A stretch of DNA of 64,000 nucleotides, from positions 1-64,000 of the forward strand of contig WNNJ02001107.1 in assembly GCA_012934845.2 (NCBI GenBank), in the 5' to 3' direction. Each line of letters begins with the position of its first letter. Within the stretch, counting starts at the first letter, position 1. Made by a program: the position numbers and the translations under genes. The notes below the pieces were generated by a model that was not told the origin of the DNA, searched no databases, and saw only the letters and a list, made by a program, of their open reading frames with translations. The DNA comes from Pomphorhynchus laevis (lineage: Eukaryota > Acanthocephala > Palaeacanthocephala > Echinorhynchida > Pomphorhynchidae). Positions 52,436 through 64,000 of this stretch are shown here, piece by piece.

Positions 52436-55400
52436 AAATTCACTCGATGTGGAATTCATTTCTCAATATATTCCACGTGGATTAAATATAATACAACTTT
52501 ATTTATTAAGAAGTAATTAATAAAAAAATATTAATATTTTATAGGCTAGTCAAATTATTCACAAATCAATTAATTGAATTTAATAAGATATCTTAATTTT
52601 TATTTTTTAAATTTAATTTTTAGCTAAAAATTAACACAAATAGTAAGAGGAAATAAAATTCACTTGATGCGGAATTCATTTCTCAACGCATTCTACGTTA
52701 TCTGAATATAATACAACTTTATTTATTAAGATAAAATTAATAAAAAATATTAATATTTTATAGGCTAGTCAAATCATTAAAAATTCAATTAATTTAATTT
52801 AATAAGATTTCTAAATTTTTATTTTTTAAATTTACTTTTAGCTAAAAATTTACACAAATATTTTAAGGAAATAAAATTCACTCGATGTGGAATTCATTTC
52901 TCAACGCATTCTACGTTATCTGAATATAATACAACTTTATTTATTAAGATAAAATTAATAAAAAAATATTAATATTTTATAGGCTAGTCAAATTATTCAC
53001 AAATCAATTAATTGAATTTAATAAGATTTCTTAATTTTTATTTTTTAAATTTAATTTTTAGCAAAAAATTAAGACAAATAGTAAGAGGAAATAAAATTCA
53101 CTCGATGTGGAATTCATTTCTCAACGCATGCTACATTATCCGAATATAATACAACTTTATTTATTAAGATAAAATTAATAAAAAATATTAATATTTTATA
53201 GGCTAGTCAAATCATTTACAAATCAATTAATTTAATTTAATAAGATATCTTAATTTTTATTTTTTAAATTTAATTTTTAGCTAAAAATTAACACAAATAG
53301 TAAGAGGAAATAAAATTCACTTGATGCGGAATTCATTTCTCAACGCATTCTACGTTATCTGAATATAATACAACTTTATTTATTAAGATAAAATTAATAA
53401 AAAATATTAATATTTTATAGGCTAGTCAAATCATTAAAAATTCAATTAATTTAATTTAATAAGATTTCTAAATTTTTATTTTTTAAATTTACTTTTAGCT
53501 AAAAATTTACACAAATATTTTAAGGAAATAAAATTCACTCGATGTGGAATTCATTTCTCAACGCATTCTACGTTATCTGAATATAATACAACTTTATTTA
53601 TTAAGATAAAATTAATAAAAAAATATTAATATTTTATAGGCTAGTCAAATTATTCACAAATCAATTAATTGAATTTAATAAGATTTCTTAATTTTTATTT
53701 TTTAAATTTAATTTTTAGCAAAAAATTAAGACAAATAGTAAGAGGAAATAAAATTCACTCGATGTGGAATTCATTTCTCAACGCATGCTACATTATCCGA
53801 ATATAATACAACTTTATTTATTAAGATAAAATTAATAAAAAATATTAATATTTTATAGGCTAGTCAAATCATTTACAAATCAATTAATTTAATTTAATAA
53901 GATATCTTAATTTTTATTTTTTAAATTTAATTTTTAGCTAAAAATTAACACAAATAGTAAGAGGAAATAAAATTCACTTGATGCGGAATTCATTTCTCAA
54001 CGCATTCTACGTTATCTGAATATAATACAACTTTATTTATTAAGATAAAATTAATAAAAAAATATTAATATTTTATAGTTTAGTTAAATCACTTACAACT
54101 CAATTAATTTAATTTTATAAGATATCTTAATTTTTATTTTTTAAATTTAATTTTAGCTAAAAATTTAAACAAATATTTAAGATAATATTAATAAAAAATA
54201 TTAATATTTTACAGGCTAGTCAAATTATTCACAAATCAATTAATTGAATTTAATAAGATTTCTTAATTTTTTTTAAATTTAATTTTTAGCAAAAAATTAA
54301 GACAAATAGTAAGAGGAAATAAAATTCACTCGATGTGGAATTCACTTCTCAACGCATTCTAGGTGATCTGAATATAATACAACTTTATTTATTAAGATAA
54401 AATTAATAAAAAAATATTAATATTATATAGGCTAGTCAAATCATTTACAATTCAATTAATTTAATTTAATAAGATTTCTTAATTTTTATCTTTTAAATTT
54501 AATTTTAGCTAAAAATTTACACAAATATATCAAGGAAATAAAATTCACTCGATGTGGAATTCATTTCTCAACGCATTCTACGTTATCTGAATATAATACA
54601 TTTTTTTATTAAGATAAATTAATAAAAAAATATTAATATTTTATAGGCTAGTCAAATTATTCACAAATCAATTAATTGAATTTAATAAGATTTCTTAATT
54701 TTTATTTTTTAAATTTAATTTTTAGCAAAAAATTAAGACAAATAGTAAGAGGAAATAAAATTCACTCGATGTGGAATTCATTTCTCAACGCATGCTACAT
54801 TATCTGAATATAATACAACTTTATTTATTAAGATAAAATTAATAAAAAATATTAATATTTTATAGGCTAGTCAAATCATTTACAAATCAATTAATTTAAT
54901 TTAATAAGATTTCTTAATTTTTATTTTTTAAATTTTATTTTTAGCTAAAAATTAAGACAAATAGTAAGAGGAAATAAAATTCAATCGATGTGGAATTCAT
55001 TTTTTAACGCATTCTACGTTATCTGAATATAATACAACTTTATTTATTAAGATAAAACTTATAGAAAAATACTAATATTTTATAGTCTAGTCAAATCATT
55101 TACAAATCAATTAATTTAAGTTAATAAGATTTCTTAATTTTTATATTTTAAATATTATTTTTAGCTAAAAATTAACACAAATTGTAAAAGGAAATAAAAT
55201 TCACTCGATGTGGAATTCATTTCTCAATGCATTCTACGTTATCTGAATATAATACAACTTTATTTATTAAGATAAAATTAATAAAAAATATTAATATTTT
55301 ATAGGCTAGTCAAATCATTTACAAATCAATTAATTTAATTTAATAAGATTTCTTAATTTTTATTTTTTAAATTTAATTTTTAGAAAAAATTAACACAAAT

Positions 55401-58400
55401 AGTAAGAGGAAATAAAATTTACTCGATGTGGAATTCATTTCTCAACGCATTCAACGTTATCTGAATAAAATACAACTTTATTTATTAAGATAAAATTAAT
55501 AAAAAATATTAATATTTTATAGGCTAGTCAAATCATTTACAAATCAATTAATTTAATTTAATAAGATATCTTAATTTTTATTTTTTAAATTTAATTTTTA
55601 GCTAAAAATTAACACAAATAGTAAGAATAAAATTCACTCGATGTGGAATTCATTTCTCAACGCATTCTACGTTATCTGAATATAATACAACTTTATTTAT
55701 TAAGATAAAATTAATAAAAAAATATTAATATTTTATAGGCTAGTCAAATCATTTACAAATCAATTAATTTAATTTAATAAGATTTCTTAATTTTTATTTT
55801 TTAAATTTTATTTTTAGCTAAAAATTAAGACAAATAGTAAGAGGAAATAAAATTCAATCGATGTGGAATTCATTTTTTAACGCATTCTACGTTATCTGAA
55901 TATAATACAACTTTATTTATTAAGATAAAATTAATAAAAAAATATTAATATTTTATAGTTTAGTTAAATCACTTACAACTCAATTAATTTAATTTTATAA
56001 GATATCTTAATTTTTATTTTTTAAATTTAATTTTAGCTAAAAATTTAAACAAATATTTAAGATAATATTAATAAAAAATATTAATATTTTACAGGCTAGT
56101 CAAATCATTTACAAATCAATTAATTAAATTTAATAAGATTTCTTAATTTTTATTTTTTAAATTTAATTTTTTGAAAAAATTAACACAAATAGTAAGAGGA
56201 AATAAGATTCACTCGATGTGGAATTCATTTCTCAACGCATTCTACGTTATCTGAATATAATACAACTTTATTTATTAAGATAAAATTAATAAAAAATATT
56301 AATATTTTGTAGTTTAGTATAATAATTTACAAATCAATTAATTTAATTTAATAAGATACCTTAATTTTTTTTAAATAAAATTTTTAGAAAAAATTAAGAC
56401 AAATAGTCTGAGGAAATAAAATTCACTCGATGTGGAATTCACTTCTCAACGCATTCTACGTGATCTGAATATAATACAACTTTATTTATTAAGATAAAAT
56501 TAATAAAAAAATATTAATATTATATAGGCTAGTCAAATCATTTACAATTCAATTAATTTAATTTAATAAGATTTCTTAATTTTTATCTTTTAAATTTAAT
56601 TTTAGCTAAAAATTTACACAAATATATCAAGGAAATAAAATTCACTCGATGTGGAATTCATTTCTCAACGCATTCTACGTTATCTGAATATAATACATTT
56701 TTTTATTAAGATAAATTAATAAAAAAATATTAATATTTTATAGGCTAGTCAAATTATTCACAAATCAATTAATTGAATTTAATAAGATTTCTTAATTTTT
56801 ATTTTTTAAATTTAATTTTTAGCAAAAAATTAAGACAAATAGTAAGAGGAAATAAAATTCACTCGATGTGGAATTCATTTCTCAACGCATGCTACATTAT
56901 CTGAATATAATACAACTTTATTTATTAAGATAAAATTAATAAAAAATATTAATATTTTATAGGCTAGTCAAATCATTTACAAATCAATTAATTTAATTTA
57001 ATAAGATTTCTTAATTTTTATTTTTTAAATTTTATTTTTAGCTAAAAATTAAGACAAATAGTAAGAGGAAATAAAATTCAATCGATGTGGAATTCATTTT
57101 TTAACGCATTCTACGTTATCTGAATATAATACAACTTTATTTATTAAGATAAAACTTATAGAAAAATACTAATATTTTATAGTCTAGTCAAATCATTTAC
57201 AAATCAATTAATTTAAGTTAATAAGATTTCTTAATTTTTATATTTTAAATATTATTTTTAGCTAAAAATTAACACAAATTGTAAAAGGAAATAAAATTCA
57301 CTCGATGTGGAATTCATTTCTCAATGCATTCTACCTTATCTGAATATAATACAACTTTATTTATTAAGATAAAATTTATAAAAAACATTAATATTTTGTA
57401 GGCTAGTCAAATCATTTACAAATCAATTAATTTAATTTAATAAGATTTCTTAATTTTTATTTTTTGAATTTAATTTTTAGCTAAACATTAACACAAATAT
57501 TAAGAGGAAATAAAATTCACTCGATGTGGAATTCATTTCTCAACGCATTCTACGTTATCTGAATATAATACAACTTTATTTATTAAGATTAAATTAAAAA
57601 AAAATTAATATTTTGTAGGCTAGTCAAATCATTTACAAATCAATGAATTTAATTTAATAAGACTTCTTAATTTTTTTTTTAAATTTAATTTTAGCTAAAA
57701 ATTTACACAAATATTTTAAGAAAATAAAATTCACTTGATGTGGAATTTATTTCTCAACGCATTCTACGTTATCTGAATATAATACAACTTTATTTATTAA
57801 GATAAAATTAATAAAAAAATATTAATATTTTATAGGCTAGTCAAATCATTTACAATTCAATTAATTTTATTTAATAAGATTTCTTAATTTTTATTTTTTA
57901 AATTTTATTTTAGCTTAAAATTTACACAAATATTTCAAGGAAATAAAATTCACTCTATGTGGAATTCATTTCTCAACGCATTCTACGTTATCTGAATATA
58001 ATACAACTTTATTTATTAAGATAAAATTAATAAAAAAATATTAATATTTTATAGTTTAGTTAAATCACTTACAACTCAATTAATTTAATTTTATAAGATA
58101 TCTTAATTTTTATTTTTTAAATTTAATTTTAGCTAAAAATTTTGACAAATATAATAAGTAAATAAAATTCACTCGATGTGGAATTCATTTCTCAACGCAT
58201 TCCACGTTATCTGAATATAATACAACTTTATTTATTAAGATAAAATTAATAAAAAAATATTAATATTTTATAGGCTTGTCAAATTATTTACAAATCAATT
58301 AATTTAATTTAATGATATATCTTAATTTTTTTTAAATTTAATTTTTAGCTAAAAATTCACACAAATATTAAGAGGAAATAAAATTCACTCAATGTGGAAT

Positions 58401-59385
58401 TTATTTCTCAACGCATTCTACGTTATCTGAATATAATACATTTTTATTTATTAAGATAAAATTAATAAAAAAATATTAATATTTTATAGGCTAGTCAAAT
58501 CATTTACAAATCAATTAATTTAATTTAATAAGATTTCTTAATTTTAAATTTTTTTAATTTAATTTTAGCTAAAAATTTACACAAATATTTTAAGGAAATA
58601 AAATTCACTCGATGTGGAATTCATTTCTCAACGCATTCTACGTTATCTGAATATAATACAACTTTATTTATTAAGATAAAAGAAATAAAAAAAATTAATA
58701 TTTTATAGGCTAGTCAAATCATTTACTAATCAATTTATTGAATTTAATTAGATACCTTAATTTTAAGTTTTTTAAATTTTATTTTTAGCAAAAAATTAAG
58801 ACAAATAGTAAGAGGAAATAAAATTCACTTGATCTAGAATTCATTTCTCAATAAATTTAACTTCGACTAAATATAATACAACTTTATTTATTAAGAAAAA
58901 AATATTTATATTTTAGAGGCTAGTCAAATCATTTACAAATCAATTTATTGAATTTAATAAGATACCTTTATTTTTAGTTTTTTAAATTTAACTTTTTGCT
59001 AAAAATTAAGACAAATAGTAAGTGGAATGAAAATTCACTCGATGTGGAACTCATTTCTTTACTCATTCTACGTTAGCTCAATATAATACAACTTTATTTA
59101 TTGAGAAAAAATAAAAAAATATTAATATTTTTTAGGCTAGTCAAATCATTTACATATCAATTAATTGAATGTAATAAGATACCTTAATTTTTAGTTTTTT
59201 AAATTTAACTTTTAGCTTAAAATATATACAAATAGTAGGAGGAAATAAAATTCACTCGATGTGGAATTCATTTCTCAACTCATTCTACTTTGGCTGAATA
59301 TAATACAACTTTATCTATTAAGATAAAATTAATAAAAAAATATTAATATTTTATAGGTTAGGTAAATCATTTACTAATTAATTAT
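52436..59385. repeat. ~219-bp AT-rich satellite array, about 31 copies, with higher-order repeats
   Basis: The unit contains AAATTCACTCGATGTGGAAT, TCATTTCTCAACGCATTCTA, CGTTATCTGAATATAATACA, ATTTTATAGGCTAGTCAAAT and an AT-rich rest. A three-unit block of ~656 bases (from 52661) repeats almost exactly from 53318 and begins again at 53973. Longer blocks of about 2.1 kb are also duplicated (54330-55200 matches 56430-57300). Units near the right end (58700-59380) are more diverged. It has no coding content. It could be centromeric or heterochromatic, but nothing in the sequence proves this. Confidence 0.95.
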
Positions 59386-62300
59386 TTATATAAATATTTA
59401 CTTTTACTAAACCATTTTTTTATAAAACCTTTATTCCCTTATAAGTATTTAAATGCTATTAATCTTATGAATGTAGTAGATTTATTTTGTAGTTTAATCA
59501 AAAAGAAATTCACCCACCATTTTGATTCAAGTTTAATCGTAATAACGAAATTTAACGATACTCAGTTCGTTATAGACTAATGATTTTAATAGGATCTGTT
59601 TATTTTTACGTCAAACCATTAACAAAACATAGTGCCACCATATTGCGTACACGAAAGAATTTTCATTCTGTTTGTGATAATATGTATCTGGAAGAATTCA
59701 TTATATTTTAATAAAAAACGAGATGTCTACCCTTTAAGTTTTTTTTTATTGAATATTTGTGTTCTATTTGTTCTTTCAATTCGATTGTTTCATCCAAAAT
59801 ATGTTCAACAAGTGCGATTCAAGTATATTTGTTATAACGAAATTTAACGATACTCAGTTTATCAAAGACTGTAATAATTTTAATTTGATCTGTTTATTTT
59901 AAAAGTCAAATCATTAACTAAACATCATGCAACGATGTCGTGTACACGTAAGAATTCCCGATCAATTAATGATAATAAGTATCTAAAAGTATCGATCGTT
60001 TTTACTTAATATACTAAATTTATATACTTGAAGTTAGTCACTCTTGAATAATTATCTAAATGCAATGAGTCTTATGAATTTGGTAGTTAAATCAAAAAGA
60101 AGTTCACCCATTTTGATTCAAGTATAACCGTTATAACGAAATTTAAGTGTACTTATCATTATAGATTGTAATGATTTTATTTGCATCTGCTAACTAAACA
60201 TCGTAATACTATGTTGAATACACGGAAGAATTCCCGATATATTTTTAATAATAAGTATCTGAAAAAATTAGTTTTATTTTACTAAATATTTAAATATCTA
60301 CTCTTTAAGTTTGTCATTCTTAAGTAAATATTTAAGATTTATTAATTTTTTATTTTAATAGTTTAAAATTAAAATTTAATTTTTCAAAAAACTTAAAATA
60401 ATAACAAATAATACAATGAAATTAAATTCCCTCTATGTTTAATGCATTTCTTAACGCATCCCACGTCAACTGAATTTAACAAAACTTTAATTATAAAAAT
60501 GAGATCAATTGAAATTTTTTTGATTACCTTAATTTTTAAAGTTTTTATAATTTAAAATTTATTTTTAATAAATCGAACCATTTAAATTTTTAGATAAATG
60601 GGTCTTTACAAATTCTCTCAATGTCAATCCATATGAAATAAATTCCTCATTTTTTTATCGAAAATAATCATTCATCATTTTGTTTTAATTTGTTGGGAAG
60701 CAATGAAAAAAAGAAAAAAAATTGAACAACAAAATTGCATTTTAGTTTTCTTTGGTGTAGACTGCCCCTTGCAGGATGTATAAGAATATAAAAAACTTAA
60801 TATTTAAGTTCTATTTGTTCTTACTATTTGGTAGTTTAATCAAACATTAGTTCAAAGATTGCGAATTAACTATAATTTTAATAGCAAAATAAAACAATTC
60901 TTAATTCATTGCAGACTGTAATGATTTTTAATTGGAGCAAAACCATTCACAAAACATCGTATTACAATATTATATACACGGAAGAATTTTTGATCTGTTT
61001 ACGTTTACAAGTATCTGGAAGAAGTCATGGTATTTTTAGTAAAAATATGAAATATCTACTCTTGAAGTTAGTCATTCTATAATAAATATTAAAATGATAT
61101 TAGACCTATGAATTTGGTATTTTTTTCAAAATGTAGTTCACTGATTGTGATTATATGATATTTGATTACAGAGATAAAAAATTATACAAATTAATCAAAT
61201 TTAACCGATTTGTTAAAATTCAAAACGATCATTTTTTGAATTTTTGTACATTATATAATTTGAATAAACTATTTTTTATATTCCTCTGTCTGCGTCTTCT
61301 TTTTCAGAAAACTATAAGTTTTGTTTATGTTGATTTATTACGTTTCTGTCTTTTATTGTTTAATGAACGAGTTGACAAACGATTTAATAGCAACAATTAT
61401 TATTGATAAGCTTCAAAATGTCATAATTGAATTAAATATCCCGTTTATTTGTAATAATAATTTATATTTATATCGCTATAACAAAATTCACATGAAAAAT
61501 TTACGCTGATGGTTAATATGTTAAAGAATTTAATATCTTACACAAATACACAAATATCATCAATATATCGAAGCATATATTTCATACCTTAAAATGCAAT
61601 CATTGACCACTAATTTTAATATTTAAATTTAAAACTACAACGTTTTTCCCGTTTTGAGTCGCCTTAACAAAGTGAAACCTAAGTTTATACTAAGGTGTTA
61701 ATAAGAAAAGAATAATACTGACAATCATGTTTCTCTATTAACAATTTTTAACCAATATTTTTTAATTATCTGTAATTATTTTTGATTGAATTTGTGTTTG
61801 AAATTTTACATCTTTACAAAATTTTACATCTTGTCATTCTTATGTGATTATTTCAATACAACATATAAATTTTGTAATTTTTTAACATATTTAAAATACT
61901 CTTTTCATGCTTATTTTATTAAATTTATCGCAATAATTTCCTTTACATCAGTTTATGATGTAAATGAAGGCACTAATTAAATTTGATTTTCGTGCTTTTG
62001 ATTATCTGAAAAAATTGATTTCTGTTGATTATGATATGTATCTGGAAGAATCTGTCGTATTTCGATATATTTTACTCTATTAACAGCAGCGGTAGTTTAT
62101 AAGTTTCATATAGGAAACCTATATTTTTCTTACGTTTCTCTATTTTAATGTTCCATAAAAGGGTTGCCAAATAAAGTGCGGTTAAAGTATAATTTAATAG
62201 CGAAAATTATTATTCAACAGCTACAAAATGTCATAATTGGATTAAATAACACGTTTACGTCGCTATCACAAAATTCACTTAAAGATAACGCTGGTGGTCA

Positions 62301-62520
62301 TGTTTCTCAATAGATTTTTAAATATTTTTAAAGAATTTAACATCTTGCTATGCTTATGTGATTATTTCACTACAACATATGAATTTTCTGTTTTTTAATA
62401 TTTAAAAATAATATTTACTAGATAAATATCAATAGAAAACATGTTTAAATAATTTTAAAATTGTGTACACATCTAGATTTATAAGCAAGCTTTAACAAAT
62501 AAACATTATATGAGTGTATT
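59386..62520. repeat. Decayed longer repeat units flanking the satellite
   Basis: Recurring blocks: CTTATGAATGTAGTAGATTT and TTTAATCAAAAAGAAATTCA with ACCCA (59465, 60070, in part 61105); TAACGAAATTTAACGATACT (59546, 59838, 60138); ACACGGAAGAATTC and GATAATAAGTATCTGGAAGA (59660, 59960, 60225, 60985, 62035). Spacing varies from about 290 to 1000 bases. Open frames here are short and not recognised. It looks like an old repeat family of which the satellite may be a derivative. Confidence 0.55.
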
Positions 62521-62549
62521 CATTTGCAAGAAACATAAGTTCATTGTAA

Positions 62550-62912
62550 ATGTATTCGCTGAATATTCATATTGGATCACTGTTGCAATTTGTAGCTTTC
62601 TGTGACCCAAGTGTTGAACACGTGACATATACTACTCGCCATCGTTCGCTGAATATTCATCTTGGATCACCGTTGCAATTTGTAGCTTTCTGTGACCCAA
62701 GTGTTGAACACGTGACATATACTACTCGCCATCGTTCGCTGAATATTCATCTTAGATAACCGTTGCAAATTGTAGCTTTCTGTGACCCAAATGTTGAACG
62801 CGTGACATATACTACTCGCCATCGTTCGAGGAATATTCATCTTGGATCACCGTTGCAATTTGTAGCTTTCTGTGATCCAAGTGTTGAACACGGCATATAC
62901 TACTAGCCAGCA
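62550..62912. repeat. 90-bp minisatellite, four copies
   Basis: GAATATTCAT starts at 62561, 62651, 62741 and 62831, exactly 90 bases apart. Each copy includes TTGGATCACCGTTGCAATTT, GTAGCTTTCTGTGACCCAAG and TGTTGAACACGTGACATATA with CTACTCGCCATCGTTCG. A fifth, partial copy is at 63050-63100. The period is a multiple of three, so one frame stays open, but the repeat peptide resembles nothing known. Confidence 0.92.
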
Positions 62913-62989
62913 TACTGTTGTGAAGCGTAAATTTGTAATTTCAGATATCCTCCTGTTTTATTGTTATGTAATTATTTCAGCTAAATTGG

Positions 62990-63200
62990 TTAATCAGATC
63001 AGCTAAACGAGTCTAACTATTTTATTTGTTGCTAGGTTCAATTCAAATATATTCACTGAATATTCATATTGGATCACCGTTTCAATTTTTAGCAATTGCA
63101 AAGGTGAATTTGCAATATATAGTATAAATCAATTTATACCACATATAAATTATAAATTGGTTAATAAAATCAGTTGAGTCTACGTATTTTATAATATTTG
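62990..63200. repeat. Dispersed repeat around GAGTCTA..TATTTTAT
   Basis: TTAATCAGATCAGCTAAACG with AGTCTAACTATTTTAT at 62991 and GTTAATAAAATCAGTTGAGT with CTACGTATTTTATA at 63159 match a block at about 15530-15560, and more weakly 15375-15410. Confidence 0.5.
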
Positions 63201-63537
63201 TGAATTAAAAATAATGATAAATAAAATATAATTATAAAATATTTTATATTATTTATATTTATATAAAATGATAGTTTAAAATTGAAATTTGAAATATAAG
63301 TAGAGGTTATCAAAAGGAGCTGCTAGGTTATCAAATTTCGGCATTATCAGGATTTTATACCATTTTATTTTTAATAATATTTTGTTGATTTATATCTTTA
63401 AAATATTTTTTATATTTCAATTAAATTATTACACCATTTTAGTATAAAGAATGTTCATTTCCATCATTTGTCGTGTTGTCTTGATAACTTCACGCCGGCC
63501 GACGTAGATACGGAAATATCACGATACTACCCATCAC

Positions 63538-63590
63538 GGAAGCAGCATTGACGACCCTCAATGCTGCTTCCGACCCTCAATGCTGCTTAA
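63538..63590. other. Perfect hairpin with a third partial arm
   Basis: GGAAGCAGCATTGA (63538-63551) pairs perfectly with TCAATGCTGCTTCC (63558-63571). GACCCTCAATGCTGCTT follows again at 63572-63588, so two right arms compete for one left arm. Confidence 0.7.
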
Positions 63591-63777
63591 TATAATATTT
63601 TATATTAAATGGTCTCCATGAATGCTCACGCAAAAATATGTCCTATAAATTTAAAAATGTCATCTTTGTGAATCAAATTAACGGTTAAATCAAAAATGCC
63701 TTTTTAAGTCTCACACGATACAGTAACTTACTATCACTGCTATATCCATAATGTCAAAATAAAGTTGCTTTTATAAT

Positions 63778-63880
63778 ACAGTCGGCATAACAATACTACT
63801 GATGTAGTGTGCAACACCGCTTACGATTGTTGAGTCGCTGCAGTAATACGGTCGGCATAACACTATCATTGATGTAGTGT
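63778..63880. repeat. Two-copy direct repeat, ~70 bp
   Basis: GTCGGCATAACAATACTACT with GATGTAGTGT at 63781 recurs as GTCGGCATAACACTATCATT with GATGTAGTGT at 63852. Confidence 0.65.
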
Positions 63881-64000
63881 TCATTGAGCATCTTACCAAC
63901 GCACTATGCAACAATAAGGAGATCAAAACGCCCAAACCGCCAGCACATCCCCTCCTGATCTCTATGTCGTTAAAATTTCATTATTTAAGTATTATATTAA

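Noticed and set aside
59632-61980. Several hydrophobic frames of 60-83 codons
   Set aside because: They are rich in Phe, Ile, Tyr and Leu, as expected from AT-rich repeats, and do not stay open in sister copies of the repeat.

Overview
This is nuclear DNA of an animal, most likely an invertebrate with an AT-rich, repeat-laden genome. The species cannot be named from the window. The evidence for an animal is a spliced ubiquitin-conjugating enzyme gene of the UBE2G1/ubc-7 family, a PTP1B-type tyrosine phosphatase domain, and several retroelement types typical of invertebrates: LINEs with an apurinic-like endonuclease, R2-like LINEs with a restriction-like endonuclease, CR1/L2-like LINEs, Penelope-like elements and one old LTR element. 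Most of the rest is satellite or gene-free AT-rich DNA.

Layout. 0-6.3 kb: the 3' part of a Penelope-like element (minus strand, with TA microsatellites), then decayed copies of a Jockey-like LINE. 7.25-13.86 kb: three exons of a UBE2G1 orthologue on the minus strand. Its 6.2-kb intron holds an R2-like LINE with one frame break (8.4-11.2 kb) and three tandem ~460-bp repeats, each with a type I hammerhead ribozyme motif (11.87-13.25 kb). 13.9-19 kb: gene-free AT-rich DNA. 19-22.4 kb: a ~115-bp tandem repeat, a CR1/L2-like LINE remnant and small duplications. 22.5-26.4 kb: the best-preserved Jockey-like LINE, with a gag-like ORF1 and an EN-RT ORF2. 28-30.7 kb: a decayed R2-like LINE. 31.2-32.5 kb: two CR1/L2-like 3' ends. 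33.4-37.9 kb: a broken Ty3/Gypsy-like LTR fossil with a Jockey-like LINE inside it. 38-42.3 kb: a foldback repeat, then Penelope-like fragments arranged head to tail. 43-47.75 kb: an R2-like LINE whose endonuclease reading frame runs uninterrupted into a PTP1B-like phosphatase domain. 49.1-49.7 kb: an unassigned zinc-ribbon-like ORF. 52.4-59.4 kb: a ~219-bp satellite with higher-order structure. 59.4-64 kb: decayed long repeats, a 90-bp minisatellite and hairpins.

Two things deserve most attention. First, the chimera at 45.4-47.75 kb is one open frame of 783 codons joining a retrotransposon zinc-knuckle and restriction-like nuclease to an apparently catalytic tyrosine phosphatase. Second, the ~460-bp tandem repeats carry hammerhead ribozymes: one copy matches the hammerhead core perfectly, two are altered. 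This is the organisation expected of an animal retrozyme making small circular RNAs, and it lies antisense inside a host intron. Coordinates of decayed elements are approximate, since no alignment or database search was possible.
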